From the NCBI GenBank assembly GCA_905206365.1, contig CAJLHF010000001.1, positions 62,001 to 126,000 of the forward strand: a stretch of DNA of 64,000 bases. The letters run 5' to 3'. The position numbers and the translations under genes are program-made. The notes beneath the pieces were generated by a model, which was given only the letters and a program-made list of their open reading frames with translations, was not told where the DNA came from and searched no databases. The DNA comes from an uncultured Sutterella sp. GTDB taxonomy: Bacteria > Pseudomonadota > Gammaproteobacteria > Burkholderiales > Burkholderiaceae_F. Of the stretch, positions 44,335 to 52,207 are shown one piece after another (within the stretch, counting starts at the first letter, position 1; the number at the start of each line of letters is the position of its first letter).

Positions 44335-44370
44335 AAAAGGCGCCGAGGGACATGCCCTCAACGCCTTTTT
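44335..44370. terminator. Terminator-like hairpin after yajC
   Basis: A long imperfect stem (AAAAGGCG-CCGAGGG paired with CCCTCAA-CGCCTTTT) 15 bases after the yajC stop. The minus-strand side ends in CCTTTTG. With the hairpin at 44257-44283 it gives two in tandem before secD. Confidence 0.6.
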
Positions 44371-44385
44371 GAATTCCAGCGGGAA

Positions 44386-44724
44386 TCAGAACTTGATGGA
44401 CCCCTTCGGGAGAACCATCTGAACCGCCGCACGCTGCATCGTCACGACGACGGGCTTGCCGTCGCAGGAGGCGATCTGCAGATTGATCGTCTGTTCGCCG
44501 ACGCTGTCGATGCGTCCCGAAAGGCCGCCGAGCGTCATGACTTCATCGCCACGGGCGAGCGCTTCGCACATCTGCTGATGTTCCTTCTGGCGCTTCTGCT
44601 GCGGACGAATGAGGAAGAACCAGAAAACCACAAAGATGACGATCAGGGGAACAACCTGAAGGAGGAAACCCTCCATACCGCCGGGGGCGGCTTCCGCCGC
44701 CAAGGCGTCAGTAACAAAAAACAT
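44386..44724 (-). CDS. yajC: Preprotein translocase accessory protein YajC
   Basis: A small inner-membrane protein that associates with SecDF. The 112-residue product has one membrane helix (residues ~21-39, IVIFVVFWFFLIRPQQKRQKE is its end and the family signature when split), followed by RGDEVMTLGGLSGRI and a basic C-terminus. It lies between tgt and secD in the standard order, although terminator-like hairpins flank it on both sides. Confidence 0.95.
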   Translation of the reverse strand: MFFVTDALAAEAAPGGMEGFLLQVVPLIVIFVVFWFFLIRPQQKRQKEHQQMCEALARGDEVMTLGGLSGRIDSVGEQTINLQIASCDGKPVVVTMQRAAVQMVLPKGSIKF

Positions 44725-44754
44725 TTCTACTCCGGTAGTGGCTAGTCCAAAACC

Positions 44755-44783
44755 CGCATCGCGCCTGCGAGAGGCCCGATGCG
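44755..44783 (-). terminator. Terminator-like hairpin between tgt and yajC
   Basis: Seven-base stem CGCATCG / CGATGCG with a 15-base loop; on the minus strand GGGTTTTGG follows. It lies 107 bases after the tgt stop and about 30 bases before yajC. Confidence 0.5.
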
Positions 44784-44889
44784 AGCGATTTTTGCATTAT
44801 AGAGGGGAAACCTTCCGCAAGACCTTAAGGATTTTCAAGGGTCCGTCGGGACTTACCGAAGGTCGCCCTCGGCAAAGCACGGGGAAAAA

Positions 44890-46023
44890 TCACTCGATCC
44901 CGCGGGCGCGATCCTCGCGGAAGCGCACCTTCCATTCTTCGAACGTCCCCGCTTCGAGCGCGTCGCGCATCTCCTGCATGAGGTTGAGGTAGAAGTGGAG
45001 GTTGTGGATCGTGTTGAGTCGCGCCCCGAGGATCTCGCCCACCTTGTGCAGGTGGTGCAGATACGCGCGGCTGAAGTTGCGGCACGTGTAGCAGTTGCAC
45101 GACGGATCGAGCGGTCGAAGGTCGTTGCGGTAGCGGCTGTTCTTGAGCTTCACGTCGCCGAAACGTGTGAAGAGCCAGCCGTTGCGCGCGTTGCGGGTCG
45201 GCATCACGCAGTCGAACATGTCGATCCCCGAGGAGACGCCGTCGACGAGGTCTTCGGGCGTACCCACACCCATCAGGTAGCGGGGACGGTCCTCGGGCAA
45301 CTGATGCGCCACTTCGTCGAGAATGCGCAGCATCTCTTCCTTGGGCTCGCCCACCGAGAGGCCGCCCAAAGCGTAGCCGTGAAAACCGATGTTCTTCAGG
45401 CCGTCGAGCGACTCTTCGCGAAGCTTCGTGAACATGCCCCCCTGAACGATGCCGAAGAGCGCATTCGGATTTTCCAGGCGTTCGAACTCGTCCTTCGAGC
45501 GCTTCGCCCAGCGAAGGCTCATGCGCATCGACTTCGCGGCTTCGAGTTCGGTCGCGGGACGGTCGCCGATCTTGTAAGGCGTGCACTCGTCGAGCACCAT
45601 CACGATGTCGGAGTTGAGCGTCTTTTGGATCTGCATCGAAATTTCGGGCGTTAAAAAGAGCTTGTTCCCGTTGATGGGGTTGCTGAATTTCACGCCCTCT
45701 TCGGTAATCTTGCGAAGTTCCCCGAGACTGAATACCTGGAAGCCGCCCGAGTCGGTGAGGATGGGCTTGCTCCACTGCATGAAGTCGTGAAGGCCCTTGT
45801 GCGCTTCGATCACTTCAAGACCCGGGCGCAGCCACAGGTGGAACGTGTTGCCGAGAATGATCTGCGAGCCCACTTCGTTCAATTCGTAGGGCGCCATCGC
45901 CTTGACGGAACCGTAGGTGCCGACGGGCATGAAGATCGGCGTCTGCACGACGCCGTGGTTGAGGGTCAGTTCACCGCGGCGGGCCTTGCCGCACGTGGTT
46001 TTGACCTTGAAGGAAAAAGCCAT
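44890..46023 (-). CDS. tgt: Queuine tRNA-ribosyltransferase
   Basis: Exchanges guanine 34 for the queuosine precursor preQ1 in GUN-anticodon tRNAs. The 377-residue TIM-barrel enzyme has LTDSGGFQVFSLGELR, the nucleophile region GIDMFDCVMPTRNARNG, and the zinc site CNCYTCRNFSRAYLHH. The ATG at 46023 with AAGGA upstream is chosen over an earlier TTG that overlaps queA. It follows queA directly, completing the last two steps of the pathway next to each other. Confidence 0.97.
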   Translation of the reverse strand: MAFSFKVKTTCGKARRGELTLNHGVVQTPIFMPVGTYGSVKAMAPYELNEVGSQIILGNTFHLWLRPGLEVIEAHKGLHDFMQWSKPILTDSGGFQVFSLGELRKITEEGVKFSNPINGNKLFLTPEISMQIQKTLNSDIVMVLDECTPYKIGDRPATELEAAKSMRMSLRWAKRSKDEFERLENPNALFGIVQGGMFTKLREESLDGLKNIGFHGYALGGLSVGEPKEEMLRILDEVAHQLPEDRPRYLMGVGTPEDLVDGVSSGIDMFDCVMPTRNARNGWLFTRFGDVKLKNSRYRNDLRPLDPSCNCYTCRNFSRAYLHHLHKVGEILGARLNTIHNLHFYLNLMQEMRDALEAGTFEEWKVRFREDRARGIE

Positions 46024-46052
46024 TTCGTTCGTGTCCTTGTGTATGGGTTCGA

Positions 46053-47096
46053 TCAAGCACCCGGCGCCTTTTCGATGAAGCAGGCGTCGCCGTAGCTGAA
46101 GAAGCGGTACTTCGCATCGACCGCGTGGCGGTACGCTTCGAGGATGCGTTCGCGCCCGACGAGGGCGGAAACGAGCATGACGAGCGTCGACTTCGGGAGG
46201 TGGAAGTTCGTCACGAGCGCGTCGACGATGCGGAAGGTGTAACCCGGCGTAATGAAGAGCGTCGTGTCACGCGCTCCGGCTTCGACGTGACCGATACGGT
46301 CCGCGGCACTTTCGAGCGTGCGTAGGGACGTCGTACCGACCGCGATCACGCGACGGCCTTCGGCCTTCGCGCGGTTGATCTTTTCGGCAACGTCCGCGGG
46401 CATCGAATACCACTCGGAATGCATGTGGTGCTCCGAAAGCTTCTCGACGCGCACGGGCTGGAACGTGCCCGCGCCCACGTGCAGAGTGACGTATTCGATG
46501 TCGACGCCCTTTTCCTTCAAACGCTCGAGCAACTCGTCCGTGAAGTGCAACCCCGCCGTCGGTGCCGCCACGGCACCCGGGTACTTCGCGTAGACCGTCT
46601 GGTAGCGACCTTCGTCGCTCTTTTCGGCAGCGTGTTCGATGTAGGGAGGAAGCGGAACCTTGCCGAAGGCTTCCAGCACGTCGAGAACGGGACGGTTGAA
46701 CTCAAGCACGAAGAATTCGCCCTGACGCCCCGTCACGGTCACGGTTTCTTCCGCGCCGTCGGCCGAAAAAATCAGCTTCGTCCCCGGCTTCGGGGACTTG
46801 CTCGCGCGCACCATGGCAATCGCGGACTTTTCGCCCGTGACGCGCTCGACGAGCGCCTCGACGGCGCCGCCCGTTTCCTTGTGCCCGAGCAGGCGCGCTT
46901 TGATGACGCGGGTGTTATTGGCGATCAACAGATCGCCCGGACGCAGGTAGGACTCGATGTCCGTGAAGTGCTTGTCTTCGATGACGTCCGTCGTGATGTG
47001 GAGAAGACGCGATGCGGAGCGGTCCGCAAGCGGATACTGTGCGATGAGCTCGGGAGGGAGCTCGAAATCAAAGTCGGAGAGAAATTGTTCCTGCAT
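46053..47096 (-). CDS. queA: S-adenosylmethionine:tRNA ribosyltransferase-isomerase
   Basis: Transfers and isomerises the ribosyl part of SAM onto preQ1-tRNA to make epoxyqueuosine. The 347-residue protein has the family start FDFELPPELIAQYPLADR, then ANNTRVIKARLLGHKETGG, PTAGLHFTDELL, VTLHVGAGTFQPVR and NFHLPKSTLVMLVSAL. The ATG at 47096 (MQEQFLSDF) is family-typical. The gene heads the queA-tgt-yajC-secD-secF series. Confidence 0.97.
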   Translation of the reverse strand: MQEQFLSDFDFELPPELIAQYPLADRSASRLLHITTDVIEDKHFTDIESYLRPGDLLIANNTRVIKARLLGHKETGGAVEALVERVTGEKSAIAMVRASKSPKPGTKLIFSADGAEETVTVTGRQGEFFVLEFNRPVLDVLEAFGKVPLPPYIEHAAEKSDEGRYQTVYAKYPGAVAAPTAGLHFTDELLERLKEKGVDIEYVTLHVGAGTFQPVRVEKLSEHHMHSEWYSMPADVAEKINRAKAEGRRVIAVGTTSLRTLESAADRIGHVEAGARDTTLFITPGYTFRIVDALVTNFHLPKSTLVMLVSALVGRERILEAYRHAVDAKYRFFSYGDACFIEKAPGA

Positions 47097-47197
47097 GGCT
47101 TGACCGGCCAGAGACGTTGATGACCGCTCGCAAGCAAGCGAGCGGTCGGGAAAGCAAAGTGCGTGATTGTACTTGAAAAACCTCGGCACGCGGCGAC

Positions 47198-48568
47198 TCA
47201 GTCGCCGTCCGAGCCCGCAAGCATCAGGGGTGAGAGGAGAAGGCTCCCCGAGGAGCGACCGCCGTTCGTTGCGACGTCGCTCCCCACGGCCACGAGACCC
47301 GCCATCATGTCAATCACGTTCCCCGCCATCGTCATTCCTTCGACGGGGGCGACGATGCGGCCGTTTTCCACCCAAAAGCCCGAAGCGCCTCGCGAATAGT
47401 CGCCCGTGACGGGATTGAACCCCTGACCGATCAATTCCGTCGCGTAAAAGCCTGTTCCGAGGCGCTCAAGCATGGCAGGCAGCGTATCGCCCGCTTCGGT
47501 GCGATCGGAAACGAGCGCGAGGTTGTAGGCACCGCCCGCATTTCCCGTCGTGCGTCGGCCGAGTTTTCGGGCGCTGTAGGACGTGAGAAAGACGCCGCGC
47601 AACACGCCCCCTTCGACAACGGCACGCTCCAGTCCCGCACAACCTTCGTCGTCGAAAACGCCCGACCCCATCGCACCGACCGTGTACGGGGACTCCAGGA
47701 CGGAAACGTGCGAGGGGAAAACGGCCGTTCCTTCGCGCCCCTCCAGACACGAGGCGTGACGGTAGAGCGCCCCGCCCCAGAGGAGCTCTTCGAGCATGTC
47801 GAGCAACCCCGTTGCGATGCTCGCGTCGACGAGTACGGGCACCGTACGATTCGAAAGGGGCCTTGCCCCCAGGCGCGCCACGGCGCGCTCGGCGGCGAGC
47901 CGCCCGAGCGCTTCGGGGCTTTTCAGGCAGGCGAACTTTCGTTCTTCGGTCCAGGCGTCGCCGCGCTGCATGCCTCGGGCATCCTCGGCAATGGAGCCGA
48001 GATCCATGCTGTGCCGACCGTATCGGTAGCCCGCGCAAAAACCCAGGGTGTTCGCGAGCGTAAAGGCGCCTTCCGACGTCGCAAAATGCGCGCCGTCCGA
48101 ATTCGTGATTCGGGAGTCGTAAGCCTCGGCGGCCGATTCCATGCGCGAGAGAAGCGCCGCTGCGTCCTCCACGGTCCCCGTCCAGGGGTGCCAGAGGTCG
48201 AGTTCGCGGAATTCGGTCTGAAGGTCCCGCTCGTCGGGAAGTCCCGTCGCCGGATCTTCCGCCGAGACGGCGGCGATCTCCGCGGCACTCTTCAGAACCG
48301 CTTCCATCGCGCGCTCCGAAAGGTCGGAGGTGCTCGCTCTGCCTCGGCGCCTTCCTTTCCAGACGGTTACGGTGAGAACCGTCTCGTCCGAGTGCTCGAC
48401 CGATTCGATGTCACCCCTGTGCGTTGCGACCGAGAGACCTTTGTCAACGCTCACTTCGGCACACGCCTCGTCCGCGCCGAGCTGCTTCGCGCGCTCGATC
48501 GCCCAACGGGCGAGCTGTGCAGTGGTCTCAAGGGAAGCGTCCGGCGAAGGGAAAGCGGAATTCGTCAT
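47198..48568 (-). CDS. pmbA: Metalloprotease-like protein PmbA/TldE
   Basis: Partner of TldD in a hetero-oligomeric protease known for maturing microcin B17 and degrading CcdA. The 456-residue product has the TldE pattern: GADEACAEVSVDKGLSV early on, TLANTLGFCAGYRYG, LLWGGALYRHASCLEG, and the C-terminal GQGFNPVTGDYSRGASGFWVE split across the active region. TldE lacks the zinc-binding HExxxH of TldD, consistent with this sequence. It is divergent from darP (yjgA), a conserved pair. Confidence 0.93.
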   Translation of the reverse strand: MTNSAFPSPDASLETTAQLARWAIERAKQLGADEACAEVSVDKGLSVATHRGDIESVEHSDETVLTVTVWKGRRRGRASTSDLSERAMEAVLKSAAEIAAVSAEDPATGLPDERDLQTEFRELDLWHPWTGTVEDAAALLSRMESAAEAYDSRITNSDGAHFATSEGAFTLANTLGFCAGYRYGRHSMDLGSIAEDARGMQRGDAWTEERKFACLKSPEALGRLAAERAVARLGARPLSNRTVPVLVDASIATGLLDMLEELLWGGALYRHASCLEGREGTAVFPSHVSVLESPYTVGAMGSGVFDDEGCAGLERAVVEGGVLRGVFLTSYSARKLGRRTTGNAGGAYNLALVSDRTEAGDTLPAMLERLGTGFYATELIGQGFNPVTGDYSRGASGFWVENGRIVAPVEGMTMAGNVIDMMAGLVAVGSDVATNGGRSSGSLLLSPLMLAGSDGD

Positions 48569-48738
48569 GACTGAAAACTCTGCGGAGCGTATTCGATAAA
48601 CGAAACCTCGGAACCTCGTTCGGAGCGCGTTCCGTCTCCTCTGAAAGGACGAGCGACGCGTCCACCGAGGCTTCGGGGAAACTCGTTATCATAAGGGGTT
48701 TCGAACCCCTGAACTTTTCTGAACGAACGGTGCCGCCC

Positions 48739-49311
48739 ATGCGTGAGGACGCCTACTACGACGAAGACGACGAATCGGAAGACCGCTATCGAGGCCCTTC
48801 CAAATCGCAGCTGAAACGCGAACAGCTCGAACTGCAGGATCTCGGCAAGGAGATGACGAAACTCGGCGACGATCAGCTCAAGCGCATCGATCTCCCGGAA
48901 GACGTGCTTGTTGAGATTCTCGAATTCCGCCGCATGCGCTCCTTCGGAGCGCAACGCCGACAGTTGCAGCTCATCGGCAAGAAGATGCGCAACATGGACC
49001 CGAAGGCCGTGCGCGAAGCCATCGACCGCGCGACGGGTGAATCCAAAGCCGCTGTGGCGCTCCTGCACCGTTGCGAAACGCTACGCGAACAGATGATTGC
49101 GGACGACAAGGCCCTCACGAAGTTCATCGACGAGCATCCCGGCGTCGACATTCAAACGCTTCGCGGTCTCGTGCGCAACGCCCGCCGCGAACGCGAACTG
49201 CAAAAGCCCCCGAAGAGCGCTCGCGAACTTTACAAGTTCCTGCACGCGTTGCTTGACGAACCCGTCTCCCTCTACGCGCCCGACGACGAGGACGAGGAAG
49301 ACGGCCGCTGA
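48739..49311 (+). CDS. darP: Ribosome-associated protein DarP (YjgA, DUF615)
   Basis: A 190-residue protein of the DUF615 family, which associates with late 50S ribosomal intermediates. Family features are SKSQLKREQLELQDLGKEM, LPEDVLVEILEFRRM, RRQLQLIGKKMRN and the helical RNARRERELQKPPKSARELYKFL. Both ends carry acidic runs. The ATG at 48739 is preferred to an in-frame GTG three codons upstream. It faces pmbA, and the MogA fusion gene follows after 69 bases. Confidence 0.92.
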   Translation: MREDAYYDEDDESEDRYRGPSKSQLKREQLELQDLGKEMTKLGDDQLKRIDLPEDVLVEILEFRRMRSFGAQRRQLQLIGKKMRNMDPKAVREAIDRATGESKAAVALLHRCETLREQMIADDKALTKFIDEHPGVDIQTLRGLVRNARRERELQKPPKSARELYKFLHALLDEPVSLYAPDDEDEEDGR

Positions 49312-49380
49312 CCAAGCGCATTCGCAAAGTTTCATTCCGGCCGTCGGCTTTTCCGACGGCCTCTCTTTTGGAGGACGAGC

Positions 49381-50871
49381 ATGAAGCCGCCCCGCAGCAC
49401 CGAGAACGAACTCATCCTCGGTCTTGTTTCGATTTCCGACCGTGCGAGCCGCGGTCAGTACACGGACGAAGGCATTCCCAATCTCGAAGCCTGGTGCAAA
49501 AAGGCCATTACAAACCCCATTCGGGTTCACAAGCGCCTGATTCCGGACGAACGCTTTGAAATCGAAAAAACGCTTCGCGAGTTGGTCGACATCATCGGCT
49601 GCGATCTCATTCTCACGACGGGCGGGACGGGACCCGCCCGTCGCGATGTGACGCCCGAGGCGACGCTCGCCGTCGCGACGCGCGAACTGCCCGGCTTCGG
49701 CGAACAGATGCGGGCGATTTCGGGCCACTTCGTGCCCACCGCGATTTTGTCGCGCCAGGTGGGAGTTCTTCGTGAAACGCCCGACCATGCCGCGCTCATT
49801 CTCAATCTGCCCGGACGCCCCAAGGCAATTGCCGAAACGCTCGAAGGCCTGCGCGACGACGACGGGAAAGTACTTGTGAACGGCATTTTCGCCGCCGTTC
49901 CCTACTGCATCGACTTGATCGGCGGCCCCTACATCGAGACGAACGAGGCGGTGGTCGAAGCCTTTCGCCCGAAGAGCGCCCGCCGTCCGAAAGCGGCTGC
50001 GGCCGCCGAGGGAGCAAAGACCGAAGCCGCTCCGGAGTCCGCCAAGCCCGTCGAGTCCCAAGCGACTCCCGCTCAGGGAACACCCGAACCGAAGCCCGAA
50101 ACGAAACCCGAGCCGAAGGCGGATGCCTGCATCGAAGTCCGTGAGGAACGAACCGAGCCCGTTCGCGAACGCGAACCCGCTCCGGCACCGTTCGAACCGT
50201 CCGACATCGTCTTTGCGACGCCCCGCAGCACGAATGCACCCGCGGACCTTACGCTCGTCTGGTTGCACGGGCTCGGTGCCGACAATCGCGATTTCCTTCC
50301 GCTTGCGGATGAAATCCTGCATCAGGACGGCCCCGTCTGCCGTCTCGTGATGCCCAACGCTCCGGTGCGCGAATTGACGCTCCACCCGGGTTATCCGCTT
50401 CGCGGTTGGTACGACCTGCGCAGCCACACGATCGACGAAAATGAAGACGTGATCGGCATTCGCGAGTCCGCGGCTCGTGTTTCGGCCCTGATCGACGAAC
50501 TCGAAGCGAACGGCATTCCCCGCCGTCGCATCGTCCTCGGAGGCTTCTCCCAGGGGGCGGCTGTTTCGCTCTATGCGGGTCTGCGTCTTTCCGCCCCGAT
50601 CGGCGGCATTGCCGCGCTTTCGGGCTACCTGCCGCTGGCTCAGCGTCTCTATTCGGAAGCGACGGCCGCAGGCCGTGCGACGCCCGTCTTCATGGCGCAC
50701 GGCGTCTTCGACAGCGTTGTTTCGCCCGTCACCGCAGAGCGCAGCGCAAGCGTCATCCGCGAAGTGGCTCCCGCCTTCTCGTGGAAGACCTACGACATGG
50801 AACACGAAGTGGGGGGCGAAGAGCTCTACGACCTCGGGCGGTTCCTGCGCTCCGTGGCTCAGAGCTTCTGA
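49381..50871 (+). CDS. MogA-type molybdopterin adenylyltransferase fused to a carboxylesterase domain
   Basis: A 496-residue two-domain protein. Residues 1 to about 195 are a MogA-like domain that adenylates molybdopterin, with GLVSISDRASRGQYTDEGIP and the nucleotide loop TTGGTGPARRDVTPEA (79-94). A Pro/Glu/Ala/Lys-rich linker of about 70 residues follows. From about residue 272 there is an alpha/beta hydrolase of the phospholipase/carboxylesterase group: WLHGLGADNRDF, nucleophile Ser390 in GGFSQGAAVSLY, FMAHGVFDSVVSP with the likely acid, and EHEVGGEE with the likely histidine. The ATG has a GGAGG-type site ten bases upstream. Reading frame is continuous through the linker; no frameshift is seen. 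The combination is unusual. Confidence 0.9.
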   Translation: MKPPRSTENELILGLVSISDRASRGQYTDEGIPNLEAWCKKAITNPIRVHKRLIPDERFEIEKTLRELVDIIGCDLILTTGGTGPARRDVTPEATLAVATRELPGFGEQMRAISGHFVPTAILSRQVGVLRETPDHAALILNLPGRPKAIAETLEGLRDDDGKVLVNGIFAAVPYCIDLIGGPYIETNEAVVEAFRPKSARRPKAAAAAEGAKTEAAPESAKPVESQATPAQGTPEPKPETKPEPKADACIEVREERTEPVREREPAPAPFEPSDIVFATPRSTNAPADLTLVWLHGLGADNRDFLPLADEILHQDGPVCRLVMPNAPVRELTLHPGYPLRGWYDLRSHTIDENEDVIGIRESAARVSALIDELEANGIPRRRIVLGGFSQGAAVSLYAGLRLSAPIGGIAALSGYLPLAQRLYSEATAAGRATPVFMAHGVFDSVVSPVTAERSASVIREVAPAFSWKTYDMEHEVGGEELYDLGRFLRSVAQSF

Positions 50872-50906
50872 GCTTGCCCTCATAAAGCGCCGACCCTTGG
50901 CGGCGC

Positions 50907-51443
50907 TCAGCCGAGATTCGCGACCTCCAAGAAGGGGGCCGTGGCATCCTTCGGGGAAAGAATCGGCACTTCGACACCCCACGCGACGGCGAGCGTCGGA
51001 TCGTTCCATCGAACGGCTCCTTCGCTCGCCGGATCGTAATAGGCGTCGGTTTTGTATTGAAAAAGAACGTCGTCCGTCAGCGTGAGAAAGCCGTGCGCAA
51101 AGCCCTTCGGGATGAAGAGCATCGTGTGGTCGTGCGCCGAGAGTTCGACCGCAATCCACCGAAACCGCGTCGGGCTTCCCGCCCGAATGTCCACGATCAC
51201 GTCCCGCACGGCTCCCGTCAAGCACCGTACGAGCTTGGCCTGTGCCGAAGCCCCCCGCTGGAAGTGCAACCCGCGCAACGTCCCCTTTCGACGCGTCCAG
51301 CTTTCGTTTTCCTGCACGAAACGTGGCAATGTACACGTCCGATCGCGCAGACTGAGCGTTTCCGAAAAGTACCCCCGATCGTCGTCATGAACGTTCGGAT
51401 AGAGAAGCATCGGTCCGTCGAGCTCGAGTCGTTCGACGCGCAT
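50907..51443 (-). CDS. rfbC: dTDP-4-dehydrorhamnose 3,5-epimerase
   Basis: Third step of dTDP-rhamnose synthesis. The 178-residue cupin protein has DDRGYFSETLSLRDR, FVQENESWTRRKGTLRGLHFQ with the catalytic His, VRCLTGAVRDVIVDIR, FIPKGFAHGFLTLTDD and the active-site Tyr region YKTDAYYDP. It stands alone between a tRNA-Leu gene and the MogA fusion gene, far from rfbB; rfbA and rfbD are not in the window. Confidence 0.95.
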   Translation of the reverse strand: MRVERLELDGPMLLYPNVHDDDRGYFSETLSLRDRTCTLPRFVQENESWTRRKGTLRGLHFQRGASAQAKLVRCLTGAVRDVIVDIRAGSPTRFRWIAVELSAHDHTMLFIPKGFAHGFLTLTDDVLFQYKTDAYYDPASEGAVRWNDPTLAVAWGVEVPILSPKDATAPFLEVANLG

Positions 51444-51500
51444 GGTGAAATCTCCAAGTCTCCGACAGGGTGCGCCGTCGGCGCGCCGAAAAACAAAAAA

Positions 51501-51530
51501 GCCCAGGCGATCGATCGTCGACTGGACTTT
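51501..51530 (-). terminator. Rho-independent terminator after tRNA-Leu
   Basis: Stem AAGTCCAG / CTGGGCTT with one G-T pair; on the minus strand TTTTTTGTTTTT follows. It lies just after the tRNA-Leu 3' end and before rfbC. Confidence 0.75.
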
Positions 51531-51537
51531 TCAGTGA

Positions 51538-51622
51538 TGGTCCCCAGAGTGAGACTCGAACTCACACGGTTTTACCCGGCGGATTTTGAATCCGCTGCGT
51601 CTACCATTCCGCCATCCGGGGA
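51538..51622 (-). tRNA. tRNA-Leu (anticodon CAA)
   Basis: An 85-base class II tRNA with encoded CCA. On the minus strand the acceptor is TCCCCGG paired with CTGGGGA, the D arm is TGGCGGAATGGTAGACGC, the anticodon stem GCGGA/TCCGC encloses TTCAAAA (anticodon CAA, reading UUG), a long variable arm (CGGGTAAAACCG) follows, and the T arm carries GTTCGAGTC. Confidence 0.97.
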
Positions 51623-51679
51623 GAGGAGACGAAGTATATCAGAAGCGCCCCCGTTTCGGTTCGGAAGCACGGTAATTTT

Positions 51680-52207
51680 TCATCGTTCGTCCCGACAGAC
51701 GTCCGAGTCGACGGCTTGAATCGGTTCGATTTTCTGCGTCGCGTCCGCCCGGCGGACGGCTTCGATCCGCTCGTGCACCGTTTCCCCGTTCGGTGCGCGC
51801 CAATCGGGCGCCACGTCGCGTAACGGCACCAAGACGAAGAGCCGCTCCGTCATGCGGGGGTGCGGAAGCGTGAGGAAAGCACTCGATCGCACTTCCCCGT
51901 CAACCTCAAGAAGATCCAGATCGAGCGTGCGCGGGGCGTTGTGAACGCCCGCGGGCCGCACGCGACCGCGGCGCTTCTCGATCGCCTGCAGTTCGTGCAG
52001 AAACGCTTCGGGCGTTCCCTCAAACGTTACGGCCACCACCGCATTCACGTAGTCGGGCCCCGAAGAATCGACGGGCGACGTGCGGTAAAAACGGCTGACT
52101 CGCAGAATCTCGACGCCCGGGAGCGTGCGCATGTCGTCGAGCGCCGCATTCAACGTTTCGACGGGACTGCCGAGGTTGGCGCCGAGCGCAACGAACGCTT
52201 TTTTCAT
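51680..52207 (-). CDS. folK: 2-amino-4-hydroxy-6-hydroxymethyldihydropteridine pyrophosphokinase
   Basis: Folate synthesis: transfers pyrophosphate from ATP to the pterin. The 175-residue protein has the family start FVALGANLGSPVETLNAALDD (shown without the flanks), FYRTSPVDSSGPDYVNAV, and the signature RTLDLDLLEVDG followed by LPHPRMTERLFVLVPL. The ATG at 52207 overlaps the end of pcnB by four bases; an in-frame extension upstream lies inside pcnB. pcnB-folK is a conserved pair in proteobacteria. Confidence 0.95.
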   Translation of the reverse strand: MKKAFVALGANLGSPVETLNAALDDMRTLPGVEILRVSRFYRTSPVDSSGPDYVNAVVAVTFEGTPEAFLHELQAIEKRRGRVRPAGVHNAPRTLDLDLLEVDGEVRSSAFLTLPHPRMTERLFVLVPLRDVAPDWRAPNGETVHERIEAVRRADATQKIEPIQAVDSDVCRDER

